Shown here piece by piece: positions 8,060 through 16,818 of a DNA stretch of 59,579 nt. Position 1 is the stretch's first letter. Each line of letters opens with the position of its first letter. The DNA lies in assembly GCF_001598375.1 (NCBI RefSeq), contig NZ_BCYV01000025.1:1-59579 (forward strand), read 5' to 3'. A model generated the notes under the pieces. It searched no databases. It saw nothing but the letters and a program-made list of their open reading frames with translations, and had not been told where the DNA came from. The stretch comes from Novosphingobium capsulatum NBRC 12533 (lineage in GTDB: Bacteria > Pseudomonadota > Alphaproteobacteria > Sphingomonadales > Sphingomonadaceae). A program made the position numbers and the translations under genes.

Positions 8060-8242
8060 GCATGACTACCAGCATAAGCAAACTTTATGCACTATATCGG
8101 TCTCGGTGATGAAGGTCGGAAAATACCATTATGTTTTAAAAGGATATTTTTCAGCATTACAAAATTGCGATTTGCACGGCAAAATTGATTCCAAGCCGGC
8201 TTGCCGTATTCTGTGGGCACATAACGCCAGACAGAGGGCACG
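8060..8242 (+). promoter_or_regulatory. AT-rich leader region of the bet operon
   Basis: An AT-rich stretch of ~180 bases between the HD-GYP gene and betB, rich in TTTTAAAA and ATATTTTT runs. It ends with a GAGG ribosome site 7 bases before the betB start and most likely contains the bet operon promoter. I could not fix -35/-10 elements with confidence. No BetI-type repressor gene is near it. Confidence 0.4.
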
Positions 8243-9655
8243 ATGGCACCGGCTTCTTTCGATACGATCAACCCCGCCACGGGTGAGGTGCTCGCCACCA
8301 TCCCCATCGCCGGCGCCGCCGAAATCGATGCCGCCGTGGCCCGCGCCCGCGCTGGGCAGCGGCAGTGGGCTCGCCTGACCGGTACCGAGCGGGGCCGCGT
8401 GCTGCGCCGGGCGGTCGATATCCTGCGCGCCCGCAACGATGAACTTGCGCTCTTGGAAACCCGCGACACCGGCAAGCCGATCCAGGAAACCATCGCGGTC
8501 GATGTGCTTTCGGGTGCCGATTGCATCGAATACTATGCCAACGTGGCAGCCACGATTGCCGGCGAGCACGTCGATCTCGGCCCCGGCGCGTTCGGCTATA
8601 CCCGGCGCGAGCCGCTGGGCGTCACCGCCGGGATCGGCGCGTGGAACTATCCGCTGCAGATCGCCTGCTGGAAGAGCGCGCCCGCGCTGGCCTGCGGCAA
8701 TGCGATGATCTTCAAGCCCGCCGAATTGACCCCGCTCACCGCGATCGAGCTGGAAAAAATCTATCTCGAGGCTGGCGTGCCCGAAGGCGTGTTCCAGGTC
8801 GTTCAGGGCTTTGCTGCCACTGGCCAGTTGCTCTCGCGCCACCCCGGCATTGCCAAGATATCTCTTACCGGAGAAGTCGGCACGGGCCGCAAGGTGATGG
8901 CCGACGCTGCCGCCACGCTCAAGCAGGTCACGCTCGAACTGGGCGGCAAGAGCCCGCTGATCGTGTTTCCCGATGCCGATCTCGACAATGCCGTCTCGGG
9001 CGCGCTCCTGGCCAATTTCTACTCGGCCGGTGAAGTCTGTTCCAACGGCACGCGCGTGTTTGTGCATGCCAGCGTGATGGATGATTTCCTCGCCCGGCTA
9101 AAAGCGCGGACCGAGGCGATGATCGTGGGCGATCCCGCCGATCCGGCCACCCATGTCGGCGCGCTGATCAGCCAGGCCCACATGGAAAAGGTGCTGGGCT
9201 ATATTGCCAAGGGCAAGGCCGAAGGCGCCACGCTCGTCACTGGCGGCCATCGCGTGCTCGCCAACGGCTGCGACAAGGGGGCGTTCGTTGCCCCCACCAT
9301 CTTTGCCGCCTGCAACGACGAGATGGTGATCGTCCAGGAGGAAATCTTCGGCCCGGTCATGGCCGTCCTGCCTTTCACCGACGAGGCCGAGGTGATCGAA
9401 CGCGCCAATGCCACCGAATTCGGTCTGGCCGGCGCGGTGTTCACCCAGGATCTGACCCGCGCCCATCGCGTCGTGGCCGCGCTCGATGCCGGCACCTGCT
9501 GGATCAACACTTATAACATCACCCCGATCGAATTGCCGTTCGGCGGGGTCAAGCAATCGGGCCTGGGCCGCGAGAACAGCCGCGCCGCCATCGAGCACTA
9601 TACGCGCCTCAAGAGCGTCTATGTCGCCATGGAGCCGATCGATGCCCCCTACTGA
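8243..9655 (+). CDS. betB: Betaine aldehyde dehydrogenase
   Basis: Oxidises betaine aldehyde to glycine betaine with NAD(P)+, the second step from choline. 470 residues, slightly short of the ~490 usual because the N-terminal ~15-20 residues are missing. Visible are the NAD-binding SLTGEVGTG (~207-215), the general base Glu at ~232 in LELGGKSP, the nucleophile Cys at ~266 in SAGEVCSNGTR, and the C-terminal ELPFGGVKQSGLGREN. The sequence is close to E. coli BetB across its length, as far as memory allows. Its last 14 bases overlap the start of betA. Confidence 0.93.
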   Translation: MAPASFDTINPATGEVLATIPIAGAAEIDAAVARARAGQRQWARLTGTERGRVLRRAVDILRARNDELALLETRDTGKPIQETIAVDVLSGADCIEYYANVAATIAGEHVDLGPGAFGYTRREPLGVTAGIGAWNYPLQIACWKSAPALACGNAMIFKPAELTPLTAIELEKIYLEAGVPEGVFQVVQGFAATGQLLSRHPGIAKISLTGEVGTGRKVMADAAATLKQVTLELGGKSPLIVFPDADLDNAVSGALLANFYSAGEVCSNGTRVFVHASVMDDFLARLKARTEAMIVGDPADPATHVGALISQAHMEKVLGYIAKGKAEGATLVTGGHRVLANGCDKGAFVAPTIFAACNDEMVIVQEEIFGPVMAVLPFTDEAEVIERANATEFGLAGAVFTQDLTRAHRVVAALDAGTCWINTYNITPIELPFGGVKQSGLGRENSRAAIEHYTRLKSVYVAMEPIDAPY

Positions 9656-11321
9656 TGCTGATGCGGGCGAGGTGTTCGATTATGTGATCGTCGGCGCCGG
9701 ATCGGCCGGTTGCGTGCTGGCCAACCGGCTCACCGCCGATGGCCGCCATCGCGTGCTGCTGCTGGAATTCGGCGGATCGGATCGCTCGATCTATATCCAG
9801 ATGCCCGCCGCGCTCGCCTATCCGATGAACACCACGCGCTGGAACTGGCGCTATGAAAGCGAGCCCGAACCACACCTCAACAACCGCCGCCTGCACTGTC
9901 CGCGCGGCAAGGGCCTGGGCGGATCGTCATCGATCAATGGCCTCGTCTATGTGCGCGGCAATCCACTCGATTTCGAAAGCTGGGAGGATCAGGGTGCGCG
10001 CGGCTGGGGCTATGCCCAGGTGTTGCCCTATTTCAAGCGCGCGGAAACCCGCGCAGAGGGCGGCAATGCCTATCGCGGCGGCGACGGGCCCCTTTCCACC
10101 ACCTATGGCACCCTCGACAATCCGCTGCACCACGCCTGGATGGAAGCGGCGCAGCAGGCCGGTTACCAGCCGACCGAGGATTACAACGCCTTTCAGCAGG
10201 AAGGCTTTGGCCGCATGGACATGACCGTGCGCAAGGGCGAGCGCTGCTCCTCGGCCAAGGCGCACCTCTATGATGCGGTCAAGCGGCCCAATCTCACGGT
10301 GGTGCAGCATGCGCTGGCCACCCGCATCCTGTTCGACGGCACCCGAGCGGTAGGCGTAGAGTACGAACGCGGCGGCACGCTGCACACGGCGCGCGCCGGG
10401 CGCGAGGTAATCCTCTCGGGCGGGCCGATCAACTCGGTGCAACTGCTCAAGCTGTCGGGCATCGGCCCGGCCCAGGAACTGGCCAGCCATGGCATCCCGG
10501 TGCTGGCCGATCGCGCCGGCGTCGGCGCCAACTTGCAGGATCACCTGGAATTCTATTTCCAGATGGCTTGCACCCAGCCGATCACCCTGTTCGGCCACGC
10601 CAATCTGGTCGGCAAGGCCAAGGTGGGCCTGGAATGGCTGCTTCGGCGTACCGGCCTTGGCGCGTCGAACCACTTTGAATCCTGCGGTTTCATCCGCAGC
10701 CGCGCCGGCATCCGCTATCCCGATATCCAGTATCACTTCTTCCCGATGGCCATCAATTACGACGGCTCCTCGCTCGCCACGGAGCATGGTTTCCAGGCCC
10801 ACGTCGGGCCGATGCGCTCGAAAAGCCGGGGCACTGTCACGCTGCGCAGCGCCGATCCCCGCGAAAAGCCGGTGATCCGCTTCAACTATATGAGCCACCC
10901 GGATGATTGGGCGGAAATGCGCGCCTGCGTGCGCCTCACCCGCGAAATCTTCCAGCAGCCTGCCTTTGCGCCGTTTCGTGGCCGGGAAATCCAGCCCGGC
11001 GCCGATTGCGTCACCGATGAACAGATCGATGCGTTCATCGCTGAAAAGGTGGAAAGCGCGCTGCATCCCTCGTGCACCGCGCGCATGGGCCGCGTCGATG
11101 ATCCCTTGGCGGTGGTCGACCCCGAACTGCGCGTGATCGGCGTCCAGGGCCTGCGCGTGGTCGACAGTTCGGTCATGCCCTCGATCACCACCGGTAATCT
11201 CAACGCGCCCACGATCATGATCGGGGAAAAGGCGGCCGATCACATCCTCGGCAACCCGCTCCTGCCGCCGTCCAACGAGCCTTACTACGTCCACCCCAAC
11301 TGGGAAACGCAGCAGCGATGA
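9642..11321 (+). CDS. betA: Choline dehydrogenase (GMC oxidoreductase)
   Basis: FAD-dependent, membrane-associated oxidation of choline to betaine aldehyde. 559 residues from an ATG with GGAG ~7 bases upstream, inside the end of betB. The FAD motif is VGAGSAG (~17-23); the GMC signature is seen in HCPRGKGLGGSSSINGLVY; the active-site His is at ~475 (ALHPSCTARMG), with the partner region TTGNLNAPTIM near ~520. Length and motifs fit BetA. The downstream permease starts in its stop codon (ATGA), so the three genes are one transcription unit. Confidence 0.92.
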   Translation: MPPTDADAGEVFDYVIVGAGSAGCVLANRLTADGRHRVLLLEFGGSDRSIYIQMPAALAYPMNTTRWNWRYESEPEPHLNNRRLHCPRGKGLGGSSSINGLVYVRGNPLDFESWEDQGARGWGYAQVLPYFKRAETRAEGGNAYRGGDGPLSTTYGTLDNPLHHAWMEAAQQAGYQPTEDYNAFQQEGFGRMDMTVRKGERCSSAKAHLYDAVKRPNLTVVQHALATRILFDGTRAVGVEYERGGTLHTARAGREVILSGGPINSVQLLKLSGIGPAQELASHGIPVLADRAGVGANLQDHLEFYFQMACTQPITLFGHANLVGKAKVGLEWLLRRTGLGASNHFESCGFIRSRAGIRYPDIQYHFFPMAINYDGSSLATEHGFQAHVGPMRSKSRGTVTLRSADPREKPVIRFNYMSHPDDWAEMRACVRLTREIFQQPAFAPFRGREIQPGADCVTDEQIDAFIAEKVESALHPSCTARMGRVDDPLAVVDPELRVIGVQGLRVVDSSVMPSITTGNLNAPTIMIGEKAADHILGNPLLPPSNEPYYVHPNWETQQR

Positions 11322-12997
11322 TCGGTGAAGACCCCGCGATGACCTCCGCGATCACCCTGGCTGCCCCTGCCGGGGAGCTGCATCGCTCGCTCGATTGGAA
11401 GGGGGCGTTCTGGGCGTCGTCGGGTGTTCCGGCGGGCGTTCTGCTCACCATGGGTGGCATTGCCGCCACCATCGGCCAGCCAAGCTGGGTGGTCTGGATC
11501 GCCTCGATCCTCATGGGGTTCATCCAGAGCTTCGTCTATGCCGAGATTGCCGGGCTCTATCCGCACAAGTCGGGCGGCGCCTCGGTCTATGGCGCGGCGG
11601 CCTGGCTGCCCTACAGCCGCTTTGTCGCCCCGATCTCGATCTGGGCCAATTGGCTGGCCTGGTCGCCAGTGCTGACCCTCGCTACCAGCCTGGCCGCCGG
11701 CTACATCATGGCCAGCCTGTTCGCGCCCGATGCGGCGATCATGACCTGGCAGATCAAGCTGGTCGATCTCGGCTTCGTGCGCCCCGGCCTGTCTTTGCGC
11801 ATCAATGCGGTCTCGCTGATCGCCACTGCGTTCCTGCTGCTCACCTTCGCCTTGCAACATGGCGGTGCGGCGCGGGCGGCCCAAGCCCAAAAGATCCTTG
11901 GCCTCGTGTGCCTGGCCCCGCTCATCCTGGTCGGCCTGATCCCGGTCATTACCGGCAACCTCCCGCGCGAGCATCTCTTCCCGCTGCTGCCCATGCTGCG
12001 CGACGCGGCGGGCCATGCCGGCTTTGGCAGCTGGAATGGCTATGGCCTGGTCCTGCTGATGGGTGCGATGTTCGGTGCCGGCTGGTCCACCTACGGCTTT
12101 GAAACCGCGGTGTGCTACACCCGTGAGTTCCGCAATCCCGCTCGCGACACGCCGCGCGCGATCATCGCCTCGGGCGTGTTGTGCATCCTCGTCTTCGCGC
12201 TGGTGCCGCTGGCGTTCCAGGCCTCGCTCGGCCTCGATGCCATGCTTTCGCCGTCGATCTACGATGGTTCCGGCGTGGCCCAGGCGCTGGCCTCGATCGT
12301 CGTCAAGGGGCTGGGCCTCGTCGCCTCCAGCCACGCCGGGGTGCTGATCGCCAACCTGTTCATCGCCATGCTGATCCTGTCGCTGCTGCTGATCGTCATG
12401 ACCTCGATGATGGGATCGTCGCGCACGCTCTACCAGGCTTCGCTCGATGGCTGGCTGCCGCGCTATCTCTCGCGCGTGAACAGCCACGGTGCGCCCACTG
12501 CTGCCATGTGGACGGACCTGGGTTTCAACCTGATCCTGCTGCTGGCGTCAGACTATTTCGCCGTGCTGATGATCAGCAACGTCTGCTACCTCGCGTTCAA
12601 TTTCCTCAATCTCCAGGCTGGCTGGATTCATCGCATCGATCGCGGTGACAAGGAACGCCCGTTCCGCTGCCCCACCTGGCTCCTGGCGCTGGGCTGCACG
12701 TTCGGTTTCGTCAACATGGCCTTCATGGGCGCGGGGGCGGATGTGTGGGGCGCAGGCACGCTGCGCAACGGCCTGATCGCGCTGCTGCTGATCGTGCCGG
12801 TCTTCGCCTGGCGCCACTATGGGCAGGACAAGGGCGTGTTTCCCCATGCCCTGGTCGAAGACTATGCCCGCAACAGCGATGGAACGATGACGCGCCGCGC
12901 CGGCTGGCTGCCCTGGCTTGCCCTGGCCGGCTGCGCCGCGCTCATTGCCGTCACGCACGCCTTCGCCTTGCACCACGGCGCGCCCACGGCGGGGTGA
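11318..12997 (+). CDS. APC-superfamily amino acid/amine permease
   Basis: 559 residues with about 12 hydrophobic segments. The N-terminal GVPAGVLLTMGGIAATIG and the inner FGAGWSTYGFETAVCYTREFRNP (consensus helix region) are typical of APC transporters. It starts within the betA stop codon (ATGA), so it is co-translated with choline oxidation. The likely substrate is choline, betaine or a related amine, but that is inference from context; bet operons more often carry BCCT or ABC transporters. An alternative start is the ATG 21 bases on (MTSAITLAAP). Confidence 0.85.
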   Translation: MIGEDPAMTSAITLAAPAGELHRSLDWKGAFWASSGVPAGVLLTMGGIAATIGQPSWVVWIASILMGFIQSFVYAEIAGLYPHKSGGASVYGAAAWLPYSRFVAPISIWANWLAWSPVLTLATSLAAGYIMASLFAPDAAIMTWQIKLVDLGFVRPGLSLRINAVSLIATAFLLLTFALQHGGAARAAQAQKILGLVCLAPLILVGLIPVITGNLPREHLFPLLPMLRDAAGHAGFGSWNGYGLVLLMGAMFGAGWSTYGFETAVCYTREFRNPARDTPRAIIASGVLCILVFALVPLAFQASLGLDAMLSPSIYDGSGVAQALASIVVKGLGLVASSHAGVLIANLFIAMLILSLLLIVMTSMMGSSRTLYQASLDGWLPRYLSRVNSHGAPTAAMWTDLGFNLILLLASDYFAVLMISNVCYLAFNFLNLQAGWIHRIDRGDKERPFRCPTWLLALGCTFGFVNMAFMGAGADVWGAGTLRNGLIALLLIVPVFAWRHYGQDKGVFPHALVEDYARNSDGTMTRRAGWLPWLALAGCAALIAVTHAFALHHGAPTAG

Positions 12998-13038
12998 TCC
13001 CCCGCCGCTGCGCTTGGGCTGTTGCTCTGTGAAAGCGG

Positions 13039-13788
13039 TCAGATCGCCGGGCTGAACAGCGCGGGGATCGCCTGGGGCAGGTCGGCCTCGGCCTGGGCAT
13101 GGGCACGCGGGTCGTCCACGTCGATCCACCAGGCGCCATCGATTTCCATAGTTGCGGCGCGGCCAGCGTCGGCCAGCACCTGCATGCCATCGGAAAGTGA
13201 TCCGGGGCGACCCATGGCCACAGCCTGGGCAATCGCGGCGGGCAGGGCCGCCGTCGCCAGGAAGGCGCCGCAATCCACCGCGTCATACGGAAAGATGGTC
13301 TTGCCGATCGCCGCGATGCTGCCATCGGGCCGCGTGCGCACCCAGGTGGCGTCGTCAGGATCGACCAGGGGATTGTCGAGCCGGCGATCGATCGCCAGCG
13401 TCACGTCACGCGTCGGCGCGCCTTCATGGGTCAGGCGCTGCAGAATCTCGGCGGAAAAGATGTGGTCGGCCATCATCAGCAGGAATGGCCCATCGACCAA
13501 GGCCGCGCCGGCGATGACGGAATGCCCATTGGGCAAGGTCCAGTCTGCCACGCGGGCGGCCTGGATGGCCACGCCGCAACGGGTGGCCAGATCAGGCAGG
13601 GCGGCTTCTACGCGGGCGGCTTCGTGCCCGGTCACCACCACGATGTGGCTGATGCCGGCAGCCGCCGCCTGGCGCACGCCCAGTTCCAGCAGGGGGAAAC
13701 CGCAAACCGGGGTCAGCGGCTTGGACTGGCTGAGATCGCGCAAGCGCGATCCCAGTCCAGCAGCCAGGATAACCGCATGCCGCGGCAC
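13039..13788 (-). CDS. Nucleotidyltransferase, probable CTP:inositol-1-phosphate cytidylyltransferase
   Basis: 249 residues from a GTG start; no in-frame ATG gives a better choice and no strong ribosome site is seen. The N-terminus AVILAAGLGSRLRDLSQSKPL is the nucleotide-binding loop of sugar-phosphate nucleotidyltransferases, followed by PFLLMMADHIF with the metal-binding Asp and FPYDAVDCGAFL. It lies 45 bases after the inositol-3-phosphate synthase gene and near a CDP-alcohol transferase. This suggests it activates inositol phosphate with CTP, as in the CDP-inositol route of di-inositol-phosphate makers. A sugar-phosphate substrate cannot be excluded. Confidence 0.7.
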   Translation of the reverse strand: MPRHAVILAAGLGSRLRDLSQSKPLTPVCGFPLLELGVRQAAAAGISHIVVVTGHEAARVEAALPDLATRCGVAIQAARVADWTLPNGHSVIAGAALVDGPFLLMMADHIFSAEILQRLTHEGAPTRDVTLAIDRRLDNPLVDPDDATWVRTRPDGSIAAIGKTIFPYDAVDCGAFLATAALPAAIAQAVAMGRPGSLSDGMQVLADAGRAATMEIDGAWWIDVDDPRAHAQAEADLPQAIPALFSPAI

Positions 13789-13833
13789 GGCGGCGCCATG
13801 GGCGGGCCCGCGACACGGCAGCAGTTTCCATGC

Positions 13834-14934
13834 TTATTCGGCTGCCTGCGGCACGGCAGCGATATATTCATCGACCATGCGCAGCGCGACATCGTCGATG
13901 AACTGTTCGGGCGGGTGCTTGCAGAAATAGGCCGACGGGCCGATCAGCGCGCCGCCTTCACCGCGTTCCAGCGCCACCTTGCAGCAACGGATCGCGTCCA
14001 TCACGCAAGCGGCTGCATTGGGGCTGTCTTCCACCGACAGGCGCAGTTCCAGGTTCACCGGAACGTTGCCCCACTGCACGCCTTCCATGCGCAGGAAGCA
14101 GATCTTGTTGTCCTTCTGCCACGGAACGTATTCCGACGGGCCGATCAGGATGTTTTCTTCAGCCAGGCGCTGGGCCAGCATGGCCTGCACGGCTTCGGTC
14201 TTCGATTCCTTCTTGCTCGACAGGCGATGGCGGTCGAGCATGTTGAGGAAGTCGGTGTTGCCGCCGGTGTTGAGCTGATAGGTGCGCTCGGTGGTCACGC
14301 CGCGCGCCGAAAACAGCGTCGAGAGCGTGCGGTGCACGATGGTGGCGCCAACCTGGGCCTTGATGTCGTCACCCACGATCGGCAGGCCGGCAGCGCGGAA
14401 GCGCGCTTCCCATTCCGGGTTGCTGGCGATGAACACGGGGATGCAGTTCACCACGGCAACGCCCGCTTCCAGCGCGCATTCCATGTAGAATTCGCTGGCC
14501 TTCTGCGAGCCGACCGGCAGGAAGTTGAGCAGGATTTCGGCGCCCGATTCCTTGAGCGCGGCCACGATGTCGGCCTGGCTCGGGTCTTCACCCTCGGCCA
14601 CGATGAAACCGCGCTCACCGGCGACGGTCATGTGGTCGGCAACGCCGTCGAGCACGCGGCCGCGCATCACCTTGGCGCCGGTGGTCGGCACGTCCTTGTA
14701 GAACACGGTGGTGTTGTTCGGGGCAGCGAAGATCGCCTCGCCCAGATCCTTGCCCACCTTGCGAGCATCGACATCGACCCCGAGAACGAATTCAACGTCG
14801 CCCGGCACATAGTCGCCGATGACATCATGGATCAGGCCTTGGGAAGAGTTGTTGTTCTTGTAATAGAAAACACCCTGAACCAGTGAACTGGCGCAGTTGC
14901 CGACGCCAATAACCGCGACTTTGATCGATGGCAT
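13834..14934 (-). CDS. ino1: Myo-inositol-3-phosphate synthase
   Basis: Converts glucose-6-phosphate to inositol-3-phosphate (= L-myo-inositol-1-phosphate) with NAD+. 366 residues, the short prokaryotic type. The start is set at MPSIKVAVIGVGNC, 11 bases after AGGAG; an ATG 24 bases upstream is possible. The Rossmann loop is VIGVGNCASSLVQG, and family segments include LNFLPVGSQKASEFY, VNCIPVFIASNP, GDDIKAQVGATIVHR and the catalytic-region NTGGNTDFLNM. It lies between the CDP-alcohol transferase and the nucleotidyltransferase. This supplies the inositol phosphate for both. Confidence 0.92.
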   Translation of the reverse strand: MPSIKVAVIGVGNCASSLVQGVFYYKNNNSSQGLIHDVIGDYVPGDVEFVLGVDVDARKVGKDLGEAIFAAPNNTTVFYKDVPTTGAKVMRGRVLDGVADHMTVAGERGFIVAEGEDPSQADIVAALKESGAEILLNFLPVGSQKASEFYMECALEAGVAVVNCIPVFIASNPEWEARFRAAGLPIVGDDIKAQVGATIVHRTLSTLFSARGVTTERTYQLNTGGNTDFLNMLDRHRLSSKKESKTEAVQAMLAQRLAEENILIGPSEYVPWQKDNKICFLRMEGVQWGNVPVNLELRLSVEDSPNAAACVMDAIRCCKVALERGEGGALIGPSAYFCKHPPEQFIDDVALRMVDEYIAAVPQAAE

Positions 14935-15231
14935 TTTAGGTAATTCTCCTGCGGTCATGGCGGTGGCCCATGCTGATAACAGCCAGGTACCTGCCTGACA
15001 CTCAAACGAAACTGTCTTTTCGCGGTGCTGCCCACCCCGCCTTCAAACAAGGAAGAATGAGTGGAACCCGGACGGTCCGGACCGGAAGGCGCCAAAATAG
15101 AGCAATCCTCGGGCCATGGCAATGGAGCCCGGTGTGGTTGTTACATTATGACTGCCATACTGCAGCTGCATTGCAACTTTGCGCTCGACTTGTCGCACAC
15201 TGAAAACGCTTGGGCGCGCGCCCTCGGCGGT
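14935..15231 (-). promoter_or_regulatory. Intergenic region upstream of ino1
   Basis: About 300 bases between the CDP-alcohol transferase stop and ino1, long enough for a separate promoter. On the minus strand it holds TTGCAATGCAGCTGCAG (with a perfect TGCAGCTGCA palindrome) followed by CATAATG. The spacing to a standard -35 is poor (20 bases), so the promoter is only suggested. The region also contains the AGGAG ribosome site of ino1. No gene was found in it. Confidence 0.35.
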
Positions 15232-16176
15232 TCAGCGCGCGGCAACGCTATCGGTTGTCGCACTGGCAAAATCATGCTCCAGCCGCCGCGCGGCGCCGCT
15301 GGCATGGGCAATCGATGCCAGCAGCACGATATTGAGCACCACCGCTTCGAACAGGAAATAATAGAGCGGCGAGCCGGCCAGCATGGCCACCCCCAGCAGG
15401 ATCGTGCGGCTGTTGGCGCCCAGGATGCGCCACGCCGGCAGCAGATCGCGGGCATGGCCCCGGGCGATCGCGCGCGCGTTTGCGGTGCCGGCCGGATCCG
15501 TGGCCAGCCGGTCATAGGCGGCATCCACCGCAACTCCGCCGGGCGCCAGGGCGCGGCCCAGCAAGAGATAGAGGCGGGCCAGTGCGGTGCCCGGCCCGGT
15601 GATCGACACGTCATCCTGGCGCAGCCACGGGTTGCCATAGGCCCACCACTGGTATTGCCGCCGCTGCACTTCATAATGGTTGGCCTGGACGATCCGGCTC
15701 AGGCCCGCGCCCACGACCGCGATCCAGCACCATGGGCTGACATGCTGCTGCAACCACCAGCCCAGCAAAAGATATACCACGGTGTGGCTGCCATAATCGC
15801 ACAGCCCGTCGACCATTTCGCCATTGGGCCCGCTGCGTCCGGTCAGGCGCGCCAGATCGCCATCGGCGCCATCCACCACGTGCCAGCTCAGATGCAGGGC
15901 CAGTCCCAGCAAGGCCATCCAAGGCCAGCCCGGCTGGCAATAGACCACGCCGGCGGCCACCACCATGACGGCCCCGAACACCGAAACCATGTTGGGCGTG
16001 ATCGGCGTGGGTGCCAGTGCCCAGGCCAGGCGCCACGACAGCGGATGATAGATCCGGCTGTTGAGCCAGTCCTGCAACTCGGCCGGGCGCAGCGGCCGCG
16101 GCGGGCGCACCCGCTGTTGGGTTTCGGCAGGGCCAGAGGTTGCGGTGGTGTTGGGTACGGGACGTGACGGGTTCAT
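15232..16176 (-). CDS. CDP-alcohol phosphatidyltransferase family membrane enzyme
   Basis: 314 residues from an ATG with AGGG 8 bases upstream. The family signature is complete: D102-x2-DG-x2-AR-x8-G-x3-D-x3-D127, holding two metal ions for phosphotransfer. Hydrophobic segments lie at ~60-100, ~130-165 and in the C-terminus; an extra soluble loop (~190-260) follows the second segment. With the inositol phosphate synthase and a cytidylyltransferase beside it, the likely reaction joins an inositol-phosphate head group to a lipid (or a second inositol). A standard CDP-diacylglycerol role is the alternative. Confidence 0.85.
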   Translation of the reverse strand: MNPSRPVPNTTATSGPAETQQRVRPPRPLRPAELQDWLNSRIYHPLSWRLAWALAPTPITPNMVSVFGAVMVVAAGVVYCQPGWPWMALLGLALHLSWHVVDGADGDLARLTGRSGPNGEMVDGLCDYGSHTVVYLLLGWWLQQHVSPWCWIAVVGAGLSRIVQANHYEVQRRQYQWWAYGNPWLRQDDVSITGPGTALARLYLLLGRALAPGGVAVDAAYDRLATDPAGTANARAIARGHARDLLPAWRILGANSRTILLGVAMLAGSPLYYFLFEAVVLNIVLLASIAHASGAARRLEHDFASATTDSVAAR

Positions 16177-16251
16177 CGCCCGTACCCTATACCGCGTCAT
16201 CGGTCTCGCCAATTGCAAACCATGTCCGTGCCCGTGGCGCGGCGGTGGGCG

Positions 16252-16530
16252 TCAGCGGATATAGGCCTTGATGATCGCCACCAGTTCCTCGGCGGCCTGG
16301 GTCTTGGGATCGCTGCTTGGTTGGCCGGTATCGATCATGTGCTCGCGGATATGGTCTTCGATCACTTCGGCGATGAAGCCTTCCAGGGCGCCGCGGCAGG
16401 CCGTTGCCTGTTGCAGCACGCGCGCGCATTCCACTTCGGCGTCCACTGCCCGTTCCAGCGCGTCGATCTGTCCCCTGATGCGTTTCAGCCGGTTGAGCAG
16501 TTTCTGCTTTTCGGCTGCCACATGGCTCAT
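16252..16530 (-). CDS. RcnR/FrmR/CsoR-family transcriptional repressor
   Basis: A 92-residue all-helical DUF156 repressor starting MSHVAAEKQKLL, with AGGA 4 bases before the ATG. The sensor residues are H3, C35, H60 and H64, the pattern known from the Ni/Co sensor RcnR; FrmR and CsoR differ at one or more of these. The core RIRGQIDALERAV is family-typical. A palindromic operator lies directly upstream, so self-repression is expected. No rcnA, frmA or copper exporter is visible. Downstream on the same strand is the CDP-alcohol transferase (75 bases away); across the operator is the porin/ABC operon. Nickel/cobalt, another metal or formaldehyde are all possible signals. Confidence 0.87.
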   Translation of the reverse strand: MSHVAAEKQKLLNRLKRIRGQIDALERAVDAEVECARVLQQATACRGALEGFIAEVIEDHIREHMIDTGQPSSDPKTQAAEELVAIIKAYIR

Positions 16531-16554
16531 GATCCTGGTCCCTTTTTCACTTGA

Positions 16555-16580
16555 TACCATACTCCCCTAGGGTATAGGGG
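16555..16580. promoter_or_regulatory. Probable operator of the RcnR/CsoR-type repressor
   Basis: The minus strand reads TATACCCTAGGGGAGTAT, with ATAC and GTAT arms around a central C/G tract containing CCTAGG. Operators of this repressor family are G/C tracts flanked by ATAC/GTAT-like inverted repeats. It lies ~30-45 bases upstream of the repressor start, where it can block that promoter. The porin gene is ~240 bases away on the other side. Confidence 0.7.
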
Positions 16581-16818
16581 CGGGCAAGTCGAGTCGTTCC
16601 CGGGCCGCTCCCGCGCGGTCTCAAGACGCGATGATATTCCAAGGAATCCAACCGATGCCGCGAAGTTGCAACCATACCGCCGACGAGGGCGACAGTAGGC
16701 GCTCAAGCCTGACTGGCGCTTGCGTTGCGGCCGGCAGCTCGCCCGCGGGATCGGTGCGGCACATCCGCTGATGTGTCTTCGGTCCGGCCGGGCGGTTGTC
16801 GCCTGACCAAGGACCGAA

